Below are positions 35,865 to 47,900 of a DNA stretch of 64,000 nt, piece after piece (position 1 is the stretch's first letter; each line of letters begins with the position of its first letter). The notes beneath the pieces were generated by a model. The model did no database searches. It worked only from the letters and a program-made list of their open reading frames with translations, and was not told the origin of the DNA. The position numbers were made by a program, and so were the translations under genes. The DNA comes from Nectonema munidae (lineage: Eukaryota; Nematomorpha; Nectonematoida; Nectonematidae), in assembly GCA_030549495.1 (NCBI GenBank), contig JAUIRK010000003.1:62001-126000 (forward strand). Direction: 5' to 3'.

Positions 35865-36720
35865 GCGAATTTATCTGTCATTTACGCAATCCAGAAGAAT
35901 GAAGTGATTTCATTGGATTGGAAGGATATATGTATGTTTATGGGATTCGTTATTTTGACGGGGTATCACTCACTACCTAGAGAAGGCGATTATTGGACAC
36001 TCAAATGGATTTAAAGTGTGCCTCTAGTTAGTAAAGCTTTTTCTACAAAGCATTTTAAGGAGATTACGTGTTTTCACGTCGACGTGAGTGATAAAATGAC
36101 TAAAGTGAGGCGAATTGATGATATGCTAAATTCAAATTTCAGTAAGTTGTATTTTTATGAAAACATAAGTATAGGCGAGTCTATTGTTCCTTATTACGGG
36201 CCGCACTCTTGTAAACAATTTATAAGAGGAAACTCGATCAGGTTTGGTTATAAAATTTGGTGCATGTGTTCATTTTCGTGTGGCCCTTTATCCTATGAAA
36301 TTTATCAGGGAAAAGAACAAACATCTTTAAAGAAGATTTGTCCTTTGGGGCATAGGATAGTGGACTTTTTACTTTAAACTCCTAAAAGACTTAGCAGATG
36401 GGAATATCAGAGCTTTAGGAACTGTTAAAAGTAATAGAACTAACAAATGTTCTTTACTTTATGATAAACAGATGGACAAAAACCCCGTGGTTTTTATGGC
36501 TTTAGATCTGGTGGTCAAGTTTTTTTCTGAAATATACTTGGTTCTAATTTTTGTACTCATAAACCTACAGAAAAAGATTCCTTCAAAATTTCGAATTTTA
36601 CGTAGAATGTCCTCAGATAATTACTAAGTACAATTTTTGCATGGGAGGCGTGGATTTTTTTTCACAAAGTTTTATCGTCATACCTCTCTAAGATAAAATC
36701 TAAAAATGGTGATGGCATTT
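35865..36720 (+). pseudogene. piggyBac-like transposase, broken
   Basis: The frame 36018-36377 carries VPLVSKAFSTKHFKEI, DKMTKVRRIDDMLNSNF, ISIGESIVPYYGPHSCKQ and FIRGNSIRFGYKIWCMCS: the central piggyBac domain, where the normal IDESMVPY catalytic motif has IGES, so the first catalytic Asp is replaced by Gly. Just upstream, GDYWTLKW is recognisable in a shifted frame (about 35980). Downstream, ALGTVKSNRTNKCSLL (about 36415-36465) continues the family order. The N-terminus is missing. Confidence 0.8.
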
Positions 36721-36734
36721 AGCTGTGCACGCGA

Positions 36735-36765
36735 TTAACCCTATTAGTGCTAGGGGGGCGTAAAA
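36735..36765. repeat. piggyBac-type left terminus candidate
   Basis: TTAACCCTATTAGTGCTAGG has the TTAA-CCC form of a piggyBac-type left end. Its orientation points to the right, away from the transposase relic just upstream, so it would belong to a different, non-autonomous element. No matching GGGTTAA end was found downstream. Confidence 0.3.
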
Positions 36766-37099
36766 CTTTAACTAAATTTTTTAGTACTAAAAAATGAATT
36801 GTACCTAATTGGCTGAATTATATCCCTTCAAATTTCATGACTTTTCCAAAAATCGCTAGCTACATCTTTTGATACTATTTTCATGGTAGTTGAATGACCG
36901 TCTCATGTTAAAAACTGCCAATAAATATTTTTAATTTTTCAACCAAATTTTGACATTATCTGTAGTTAACCTTATAACCTAGGGTCTGTATTATATCCTT
37001 GAAAATTTATAATTATATACAGTTTTGAACGCATAACACTTTATATATTTAATTTTTTCAATAAGCGTGACTACTTTTTGGAAGATGTCAATCAAAATT

Positions 37100-37700
37100 T
37101 TGATTGATTATAAATAATATCTAATAAAATATTCCTTCAAATTTTACATAAAAAATATGTTTTTATACTAAAACAGCCATTGGTTTCATTTCTGGACTCA
37201 GTTTTCACTTTTAGAGGTTTATCAAATTTGCGGTTTTCTTTTAAAAATTGTCTCCAAAAGCATTCATTCAAATTTTACATAAAATATATGTTTTTATTTC
37301 AAATCGATCATTCTGGTTTCATTTCTGAACTCAGTTTTCACATTTAGAGGTCAAAAAATGTCTGTCAGTGTCAATCAAATTTGCGGTTTACTTCTAAAAA
37401 TTATCTCAATTTTCTCGAATTTTACATGAAATATATATTTTATACCAAATCAACCATGCTAGTTTCATTTCTGGACCCAGCTTTGGCATTTATGGTTTTA
37501 AAATATCTGGAAGCTTCAATCAGATTTGCGGTTTACTTCTAGATACTGTCTTCAAAAATATTTTCCAAAAAATAAAATATCTGTTTTATACCAAATCGAC
37601 TATGCTTATTTTATTTCTGTACTGGATTTTGGATAATACGGTTAAAAATATCTCGAAGTGGCAATTGAAATAGTGATGTATGCCTGAAAATCAATTCTGT
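37100..37700. repeat. Satellite-like array, about four diverged units of 130-150 bp
   Basis: The set TTTTACATAAAATATATGTTTT, ACCAAATCGACC-like, GGTTTCATTTCTGGACTCAG and AATTTGCGGTTTACTTCTA recurs in the same order starting near 37135, 37270, 37425 and 37565. No ORF. The units differ by many substitutions, so the array is old. Confidence 0.65.
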
Positions 37701-37729
37701 AAAAAAATTTCAAAAAATCGCTGCATATT

Positions 37730-37925
37730 AGGTATGTAGTAAAAATTGACTTTTTTTTTGTATATTTTGGCTTATAATACTTTCTACAATCATCTTGAGT
37801 ATGAAATATATATTAAAACAAATGTAGTATATATGTAGTAAAAATATACTTTTTTTTTTGTATATTTTGTCTTATAATACTTTCTACAATCATCTTGAGT
37901 GTGAAATATTTATTTAAAAAAAACG
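37730..37925. repeat. Tandem duplication of an about 95-bp segment
   Basis: The segment with GTATATTTTGGCTTATAATA and CTTTCTACAATCATCTTGAG occurs at about 37733-37815 and again at about 37832-37915 with few differences (GGCTTAT versus GTCTTAT, AGTATG versus AGTGTG). It directly follows the older array and may derive from it. Confidence 0.7.
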
Positions 37926-38445
37926 TATTATAAAATCTTTTGAAAATTTGTATGAGAGAAGGAACCAAGTTGAAAACTAATTGAAAAGAGAACATGTGAT
38001 CAAAACATAATTAAAAAATATATCCATCTTGACTAAATGGAAGATCTACCATGTTCTAATGAACTAGAAAGTGGTATAATGATCTAATATTGGATGTTTC
38101 AAAAATGATTTTGACCGTGAAAAAGAAGTTCCTCTTTTACAAATGAAAAATCTTTAAATCTCTAGCTTATCATCTAGGATTACAATTAGCATTTAACTAA
38201 GATGGGTAGGAAATCTGAAAATTTAGAATAGGTCTGAGTTATCAAAAATGGCTCAGATGTCAATATGTGAGAATTTAGTCACTATCAAGATATTTTTTAA
38301 TTTAAATTGAATTTGTCCATCTTTTTCCCTTTGCATGAAAGAGAGTATCTTTTAGATGAAGAAGGTGGACAACTTTTTGTAATTGAACAATGAACATCAC
38401 AAATGATTCATCACAAAAAAAACCTTTGATATTTTATATCAAATC

Positions 38446-38544
38446 GCGGATTTATCTGTCATTTACGCAATCCAGAAGAATGAAGTGATTTCATTGGATT
38501 GGAAGAATATATGTATGTTTTGTGGTATTCGTTATTTTGACGGG
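38446..38544 (+). pseudogene. Second copy of a 98-bp piggyBac fragment
   Basis: This stretch repeats 35865-35962 (TTTATCTGTCATTTACGCAA ... TCGTTATTTTGACGG) with about five differences. It encodes part of the piggyBac segment before the central domain. It stands alone here, so a fragment of a related copy was inserted or the region was duplicated. Confidence 0.75.
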
Positions 38545-38706
38545 TTATTCAAAATCAATCTACATTTTAATGTAGGTTTATCCGTTGACAAATATTCAGA
38601 CTGAATATCTCTTCATATCACTTGATAATAAAATACAAATTGGTTTATTAAATGATATTTATTTTCAAGTTTATATATTTGTCATTGATTGATAGGTTTT
38701 TTTGGG

Positions 38707-38855
38707 GGCGTGAGTAAGATTGGTTAGTAGATGCTGGTTTCGATAACTCAAGGTCTTGGGTTCGATCCCCCATCAATCCTACTTTCTTCATAGTTCGATA
38801 CAAGCGGCGCAATTGTGCCTTTTCGATGAAAACACCCCACTGTACCTTTACCTTA
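38707..38855 (+). repeat. SINE copy
   Basis: Same family and orientation as 14576-14729, with an intact-looking B box (GGTTCGATCCC near 38760) and the CTTTACCTT tail. Differences are scattered substitutions. Confidence 0.8.
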
Positions 38856-39598
38856 TCTAAATTTAAACTTGAAAGTGGGTATATATACATGTAAAAAACT
38901 TTATATATTAATTATTTAACGTTCTTTTTTTGGGTTGAGCTGTCAAGTATAAATGCGTCAGAAGTGTAAATGTACGCTATTTCATATCGGTATCAAGGCA
39001 AAGCAGGAAAAATGTGCTCTTTCTCAAAAATTCATTGCTGCGTTGCTTTGCCTGTGAAAATATGAACAGGGATTGTTTTTCTGTGTAGGAGAATAATTTT
39101 TTGCTAAAAAATTTTTAGTACATTTTTTCCATTTTGTTGAAATTGTTATCTTATATTGCAAATGGTCCACGTATGGATCCTTTAGTTCTAGTGAAATTTA
39201 ATTAAAATACATCTAAGTATTGATTTTTTGTATATATAACTCAAAAAACTTCATAAATTTCTCTTCTACGAAGTTCCGCAAATAAAGGGTATTTTACAAA
39301 GAGTCAAGTAGATGGATTTGCTTGAAAAAAATTGGCCTAAAAATATATTAAAGTTGAGTTCAGGGTTAGTCAGTTGATTGATTGATTAGTTAGAGTGTTA
39401 GCAAAATCCTTGTGATTGCCTTTACTTATAATTGCGCATTCACTTCGTAATTTTAGGACGAATTGTTTTGTTGCTCCCTCTTCTGATCGTCCACTAAAGT
39501 GGAGGACAAACATGCGAATAAAAAGAAGTGACCTTATATTATATGATATCTTATGATGCAGAGTCGTAGTTGGATAAGGCCGGTTTGCAGCAGCGCAA

Positions 39599-40045
39599 TT
39601 GCGCAGTGACTTTTTTATATTTGCGCAGCAACTAATCTTAGATGATGCGTGGAAGAATATCTCATTGATGCAAAATATCGAAACTTTTCTTAGAACTGTT
39701 TATACAATGTTTAGTAGGTCCATTGTTAAAAAAGTCAAATGTGAAGAGATATGTTCAGTTATGAATCATGAGTGCGTGACATATTGTGAACTGAAGTTTA
39801 TAATCCATCAAAAAATGCAATCCAAGGCAATGCAATCATTCAGTGATAGTTTGGAATTTGTTTTGAAAAATGAAGATTTTAGAAACATTGGAATCATATA
39901 CAATATAATGGGTACTTTTCAAGCTTTCATGGCTGATTGCAAAAGGGGGTTCAGTATAATGAATTCAATAAAATCAAAACTTAGAAATAGACTTAATGAA
40001 AAACACTTAAATGATTATGAGAATCAAAATGTTTTTAATTGGTGA
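39599..40045 (+). pseudogene. hAT-like transposase, C-terminal dimerisation fragment
   Basis: The 148-codon frame ends with FMADCKRGFSIMNSIKSKLR followed by NRLNEKHLNDY. This is the hAT dimerisation block (normally AxxERxFSxMxxIKxxxRNRL) of the ZBED/KIAA1586-like type. The earlier part has helical VKKVKCEEICSVMN. The catalytic region is absent. Polyadenylation-like AATAAA follows at about 40185. Confidence 0.7.
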
Positions 40046-41780
40046 AGAACAAATCAACTTGGATGAAGTTTACAAGGAATGGAAAATAACAAAAGATAGA
40101 CATGAAAAAGTTTGTGAATGATATTTTATGTTTTTTGCAATACTTTTTAGAGTTCATTGTGAATAATTTTATTATTAATTGTTAAATAATAAACTTTATA
40201 TTTAATTCTCCCAAAACATTTTTTTGCACGGTTCATTGTGCAAACATAAGTTTCAGTCGAATTGTCTAAGAAAAAGTTTTATAATTTTCAATATACATTA
40301 AATACATTATAATTATAAAAAATATTCTAATTCCCTAACCCTTACATTAAAAAAACAAAATATACTTTTTCTTTTCAAATAGTAAGAAAAAGGCGTCAAT
40401 AAAACAACCATTTTAAAATAAAATTTTCTCTGTGAATATGGATACACTGAATTCCACTAAGATATGTGAGGTTGACTTTCAAACTTATTAACACCTAATG
40501 CAATACCAGTAACAATAGCAATCAATATACAGCAAGTAACAAGAAGAAAAAGTACACAGCTTGTGCATGGCTGACTGCACGCACATACACTGAGGGGAAA
40601 GTGGACGGCTTTTTCCGATTACCAAAGCACACTTTAACTTTCTACAATTTAATTCATTTATTTACTCTTGTTCTCCATACACCTTACCTTTATTTATACT
40701 TAAGTTACATATTTTGTTTATTTCAATTCACATACAACACCAGTCTTAACTGAGTTTGTTAGACTCTTGATAAAGAGTTTTGTAATTGTAAAGTCGAGAT
40801 GATAAAAATTTTCTTTTCAAAGTTTGCTTTTAGTGATTATGCTTATTTCAATTAAAATTTTAAAAATGAAATATTGTTCCCTTTTATAAAAAGCAGGACA
40901 GCTTGAAAATATCACACAAAATAGAAGCGTAAAATTAAAAAAACGTGTCCATCAAATGGAAAGATTAAGACAATTAGAAAAAGATTGAAAAAATAATATA
41001 TGATAGATAATAATCACATCCCAAAACACCTTTTCTGTGATTTGGCATCGAAATGAGGTCGGTATGAAATAACGTCCCATCAAGCAAAAAAGTATTTTTG
41101 TTTTGAATAGCTAAGAAGAAAATGCAAAGACAAGTTCAACTACAGTAACTGTAGAATTCGACAACTCACTTTTGTCTTGCTGTTTTTCATCAAAAGCGAT
41201 TTGTCGAAACATCTGATTAATTGATATTAATGCATTCATCATATAGAGAGAAATTACCGAAAAGTTCTTAGGTAAGAACATGTTGAAAAGTTACCTCACG
41301 CGCAAAAGTATTGAAAAACAAAAATTCAAGTAACCTCTCAGACCAAAATGTTTGTAAGAAATGTCAAATAAAAAAGTGGACGGGTGCATCAAGAAAACTA
41401 ATGCTTATTAGTGAACGTTGTGCATATTTTTTATTTCTATGACATTCAAACCATTAAATTAACTTATAGAAAAGATGTACCGAAAGCAACATAAATTTGG
41501 TATATAAGTCTTATAAAAAGAAATCGTTAATATTCGTACAAAAACATATAATCTCATATTGAGCGCAACATGAAAAAACTTGGTTTTTTTCTTTTGTCTT
41601 TGCCTTAACCAAAAAATGTCATCACCTTCTTCAATATATTGGATTGAAGTGAAGTTTGCTTCACACACAAATATAGGCGTAAGCAGGATGGCACAATTAT
41701 CAGTGCTGAAATAAGGCTTTTGTGTGGGAAATGCGAAAGTTGGAATTTGTTGCACCAAAAATACTATGGATGCAAACAGT
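40046..41780. other. AT-rich interval between convergent host genes
   Basis: No coding or repeat family recognised. The minus-strand open frame at 41459-41854 starts in a shifted frame of the last coiled-coil exon and is not a separate gene. A minus-strand AATAAA for that gene was not pinned down. Confidence 0.45.
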
Positions 41781-41910
41781 TCAGTGTTTGTTGAGAAGAG
41801 CTTTCTTTTCTTCGTAGAACGACTCCAACTTCTTCTGACTTTTGCACAACTCATCTTTCACCTTTTTGTAAACATTTTGAGAGTTGATGTTGTTGTTCTC
41901 GGGTCTTTCA
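41781..41910 (-). CDS. Coiled-coil gene, last exon with stop
   Basis: Acceptor TTTTTAACTAG before 41910; stop TGA at 41783-41781. The first base completes codon AA+T (Asn). The exon encodes ERPENNNINSQNVYKKVKDE, LCKSQKKLESFYEEKKALLN and the terminal KH. Confidence 0.65.
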
Positions 41911-44900
41911 CTAGTTAAAAATAAATTTTAAAATGACATGATTTTAGCCAACACGAAATGCAATGAAATTTCAATACTATGAGTTAACCAAATTTTGCAT
42001 ATTTTTTCAACACAAGTGGCCTGTCAGCAGAGTTTATGCTGATCAGATGTTTGTATAAAAGGTTTCTATATTTCTTTTTTCGAAGTCCTCTGGTATAATT
42101 CTATATTTAAGCTAAAAATATTTCATAGTCACAAGACATCGATTAACTTTTTGTTTTCAAATTAATTTTAAAGATAAGCTGTGTATACCATTTTAAAGAA
42201 TTAAAATTTGAATACAAAACTTTGAAACTCAAAAAATTGAAAGAAGAAAAATGTAGAGATATTTTTGTGATAAAGAGAAGATATGCATTTTTTCTATAAA
42301 GTTAATAACTGCTTAAAAATGGAGTTATATTTAACTTGCTCGACGTATTATGTAAAGGAGTTATTAAAAATTTACTGATATGTAAATAATTCAACAACTC
42401 AAGCAAAATTTTCTAGACTAAGTTGTTTAACTTATTCGGAAATATAAAATTCTTAAAAATAACTGCTTCAATTTTTGATTAATGTTTACGTTTCTTGACA
42501 TTTCTTACTTTAAAAATAAAATCATAAAAATAGGGATTGTCGATGGAAAAAATATAACAAAAAAGCCTGTCAAAAAACGGAGAATTATAAATTAACAATA
42601 AAATATTAAATGCGTATCGGCCAAATGTTCTTCCTAATATTTTGAGAGTAAACTATGGAGAAATTAGATACTCAACACCCTTCACTTCAAAGTAATACTT
42701 TAGTTACGTGCAAACTGTTTTCTTTGCACATGGAGTATTTGCTTTCAACTAAATGAGGAATTTTTCGTAGAGGTTTGCGATCTAAATTGAACAAGAGAGA
42801 GATAAGAAAATGGCCGAAGCACGCATGTCTATGTTGCCCAATCTGAACATGGGCCCTATCTTATTTTTCACTGAATGAGTTGTTTATATATCCTACTTCT
42901 ATAATGTAGAATGAAATAGGAAATTGAAATGGGAAAGAAAAATATCTGGATATTGCTGATTTTTAAACTTTTCCATCTTCTAATTTCGTGTTCGAATCCA
43001 ACTCTTCCACATCCGAAGTTTCTATCCTTCTATTTTTTGTAATTTCTCAATGTTATTTGTGCAACATTTCTTCTCCCATTACCCGCAGATGGTGTTTTGC
43101 ATTACTTTACAATATTCTTATTTTTCACACTCTGGATTTTCATCAATTTTGTAATTGATAGGAAGAGCGGACTATAAAAGGCGCAATGGAAATTTTAGAT
43201 AAAAAAGGTTATTGAAATTACCTAGTCCTTTTTTATACTTCAAATTAGATAAAAATTTCACCAACGATAAAAAAATCCTTCTTCTTTATAATGAATATTT
43301 TTGCAATGTTGAATTTTTTATTGTAAACTGGAAGATATTAGATTTATATCATTCTCAATCTTTCATATGCAAATTTTCATTCGTTCTAAGTTAATTAGAG
43401 CATATAAACTTCAAAGGGAGTAAAGATTAAACCAATTTTTGGGAAAGAAGCAAATCTTCGAAAAGCATTTCAATTGAAGCGATTATACACACGCATTAAT
43501 CAATACAGTTTTTAAGCAAAATAAACTGTTCAATCAAAGAACAATGCTCCATCTCATCACACAATCTAAAAATAATAATTTGATAACTTCACGAATCGAT
43601 TGTTGTTAAAATGGCTTTCTTTAAAATAGAATTTTGCATATTCGACCAATTTTTTTTATAACCTCCATGAAATTCCTTTAATTTTTATTTCTAAATAGTG
43701 TACATTTTATTGTATATAATTCAAAACCGATAAATTATATTGAACTTTTATTTTGAAAAATGGATGGATGAATGAATGAATAAAAAGAAATGTTTATTGA
43801 TATTGGAAAACTGTTTGCAATTTTAGCTTTTTAAGAATATTTCGAAAAGCGGTTTAAATGCGTTCCAAGAATTAACCACAGGGACCACGTTGAATACACG
43901 CACACAAAAGGTTAAGTTGAGTTGGAATGAAAAAATGATTTAACATAAGATTTCAATTTTATATAATTATGGAAATCAAACAAATATTCATTATTTTTAA
44001 AAATGAGCTCTATATTTCATTTAGTTCAAAAATGGCTAAATATTTTGCCAAGGATATTCCTTTATTTTTTCCAAAGAATGAGAACTTCTTTTCAGTTCTA
44101 AAGCTTTCTTATTCAATATTCGATTTTGATTTTCTAAAGAAGGTTGTGTAGATTTTTCCCATTTAAATGAAATCTTTCAGATTTTACCAATTTTAATAGC
44201 TTCTAGTTTCCATATTGATATGTACACAGTCAGGGGCGCACATCCGATTTTAGTTTGTTTTCACTAAACAAAGGTGCGTTTGGGTGTGTACTTTCCTTGA
44301 AATTGTTACAACTGATGTTTGATATATTGAATTGAGAGCTCACTTTGAATGTTCAGTTTCATCTTGCGATCTCAAAAATAAAATGATATTGAATCGAGAG
44401 CTCACTTGATTTTGAATTTGTCGACTTGCATAGATATAATTTGATCTTCTAACTTCGCGATTTGAAGCTTCAACTTAGAGATCAGCTTGTTGTATCCCGC
44501 TTTCTTCTAGAGAGTAAAAATGAGAAATGACGAATGAGCGATAAAAACGTAAGTATTATTTAATTTCAGGTAGGCATGCGCAAAAATGTTAGTCACAGCT
44601 GGCAGCCTTCACTTTCACAAGAGACTCTGGGTGGAGGGCCTCTTTTTCCGCTAATCCATATTTACTATGTTCATACAGCAGCCATCTACACAGCTAACGA
44701 GAACTTAGGGCCGAGCTCCTCCATGTAAGTTACGGAAGCCTCTTTCTAAAAATTGCCTCTACTGCGGTAACTTTTGTAGTTAGCCTGCCCAGTTTTGGTG
44801 AAAGCTGAATCTCTCGCGACCTTCGAATCAAAATAAGAGGAGGCCGCTTCTATTACGGTTTAACAATCATGCAAGGTAACATTTTTACAGCAATTCTTGT

Positions 44901-47900
44901 TAAGTTCTCCAATTGTATCTCTATATTTTTTGGTGAAAGTCGGTCTCTTCTTTCGTTCACCATAAATATTTGACAGATGATTTGGTTCAAAACTCCTTAA
45001 AAAAGTAGTTTGATAGTCTAATACGTTTCAATAGCTAAAAAACATTTTTCATGCGTAAACTCTTCGTAAATTAGCAGTTTGATGATTTGAATAAAATTAT
45101 ATTTTTTTTTGTTAATATGAAATAGACAATCAATAAAAAATGTAGAGAATTTTGAATAAAGTGCAGATAAAGTGGATCGAAGGTAATCCCAATGCTGTTT
45201 AGGCCGAGGTCTCCAGATCTGCCTTTGCGTGGCGGGGTTGTTTAAAACTAAATGATCTGGAGGCGAAAGCGAATTACAGGCGCTTAAATTAAAATTACCA
45301 CTGCCTTGTGGGTGTAGTACTATTAAGTGCAAAGGCTAAAGGTTTCCAATCCCAAAACAAAATGGTTGTCGTCAGGAAGGGCATCCGGCCAGAAAACTCT
45401 GCTCTATTTAACAAATGTAATGACCCGCACAAACAAAGAGCGGGGTACAGCGCAAAGTACTCCGTGGACGTGTCCAACTGCCTACGTCAAAAAGAATGTT
45501 GGAAAAACTTGTAAAAGAGAAAAAGATTGAAGGTTTGCTACTTGGAATGTAGGATCGATGACGGGTAAAAGTTTGGAATCGATACAAGAAATGAAGAAGT
45601 GAAGTATCGAAGTGATATGTGTGCATCACAATCTTCGCAGAAGGGTATAAAATATTCTCTAGTGGAAATACAAACAAAAAGAATGGAGTAGGAATTATAA
45701 TCTCACCTAAGTTAAAGGACAAGGTAATGGAAGTGAAAAGAGACGGAGATCGTTTAATTCGATTGAAGCTGGCAACCGTTATATCCGCATACGCACCACA
45801 GAATGGATGCAAAGAAGAAGAAAAAGAAGTTCATATCTAAGTTGGAAGAAATGATTGAAGAAGTCAAAGAAAATGAAACGTTGATTATAATCGGAGGTGA
45901 TCTAAACGGAGACTTGGGAGAGCATTGTGACGGCTCCAATAATACACACGGAGGGCATGGGCATGAAAAAAGAAATGAAGAAGGTGAAAGAATTTTACAA
46001 ATGGCAGAAAGAAATGAATTAACAATTTGTAATACAGAATATAGAAAAAAGCTGGGACACCTGATTACCTACGAAAGTGGTGCTAAGACGAGTCAAATAG
46101 ACTTTATTCTGATAAGACAAAAACACGTAAAAAATTTAAAAGATTGCAAAGCTATTCCTGGAAGTAATATAGTCAGCCAACATAAATTGGTTGTGCTTGA
46201 CTGGTATAAAAATAAAAGATATAAGCAAAATATTCAAAAGAATGAAAAATTGAAGAATTGGAAATTGAAAGAAAGTGAAACAAGATATGAGTTTGAAAAA
46301 GCTATAAAAAAGATTAATCTACAATGGGAAAAGAGTGATGATATAGAGGAAATGTGGAGAAAAATAAAGAGGAACTTGATATCGATAAGTGAAAGAGTTT
46401 TAGGACACAACAAGTCTAGAGGAATGAGGCAAAAAGAAACATGGTGGTGGAACGAGAGTGTGAAAAGCGTATTAAAAGAGAAAAAAATAGCTTTTAAGAA
46501 GTGGCAAAAAACAAAATTAAAAGAAGACAAGGAATTGTACGAAACGAAGAAGAAGGAAGCTAAAAGATGTATCGCGATTGCGAGGAATCAAGGGACTCAA
46601 AAACTTTATGATGATTTAAAGACAAAAGAAGGAGAGAACCAGATATACAGAATTGCCAAAGCAAGACTGAAAAAAAGAGAAGAGATAGTCAATGTGAATA
46701 TTGTCAAGGATAACAAAAGGTAATACGATCTTTGATGCAGAGACAATTAAGAATAGGTGGGCAGAATACTTTGACAACTTTTGAATATGGGAAATGAAAA
46801 GGAATTGTTTGTAGAAGCTTTGAAAGTTGAAGGACCAGATAAGATAATAGATCAAGATGAAGTTATGCTGCAAATCAGCAAAATGAAGAATTATAAAGCA
46901 GCTGGACTCAGTGAATGATTGCTCATCGATATGTTTAAAACAGTAGGGTAGGATGGTAGACCTATTTAAAAGAATTTGGACTGAAGAAAAAATACCAGAA
47001 GACTGGAGGAAAAGCGTACTTGTACCAATCTGGAAGAAGAAAGGAGATGTTTTAGAATGTGGTAACTACCGTGGAATAAAATTGCTGGAACATGGACTGA
47101 AAATAATGGAAAGGATTTTAGACAAGCGAATTCGTTCATTGATAAAGATAGACCCAAAACAGTTTGGATTTATGCCTGGAAAGAGTGCAATAGATGCCAT
47201 TTTTATCATTAAACAATTTATAGAGAACAAAATTGAAGGAAATTCAGCTGTTTTTTGTGGTTTTGTTGATCTAGAGAAAGCCTATGATACTATTCCCAGA
47301 GAAATGGTGTATTGGTGCATGCGTAAAAAGGGAATTCCCAAAAAACTTGTGATATTGGTGCAGGAAATGTACAAATGTTCAAGAACCGCCATTAGAACTT
47401 CTGAAGGAATCTCAAGAGAATTTGAGGTTAAAATGGTTTACATCAAGGTTCAGCACTGAGTCCATTATTGTTTTCTTTAGTTGTTGATGAGCTATCAAAT
47501 CATCTAAGAAAGGAAGATCTCTGGGAACTTTTGCTTGCTGATGATCTAGCGATACTGACGGATAACGAAGTAGAGCTCGAGAAGAGAATAATAAAATGGC
47601 AAGAGAGTTTGGAAAAATTTGGGATGAAAATGAATGAGGAAAAGACAGAGATCATGGCATTGGTGTTCATGTAGAAGACAGGCACAAAAAAGATGAAGCA
47701 GGTGAAATCATCAAATATTTAGGAACCCAGATTATGGAAAATGGAAGTTGTGAAAAATACGTCCAAGCAAGAGTAAATGCTAGTTGGTTGAAATAGAAAG
47801 AAGTAAACGCGATCATGTGCGATAGAAGAATGCCAATGAAACTAAAAGCAAGGATTTACACATCAATTGCCAGACCAGTTCTAACTTATGGGTGTGAATG

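Noticed and set aside
45408-45812. 134-codon minus-strand open frame
   Set aside because: Antisense to the 5' UTR and endonuclease start of RTE copy C.
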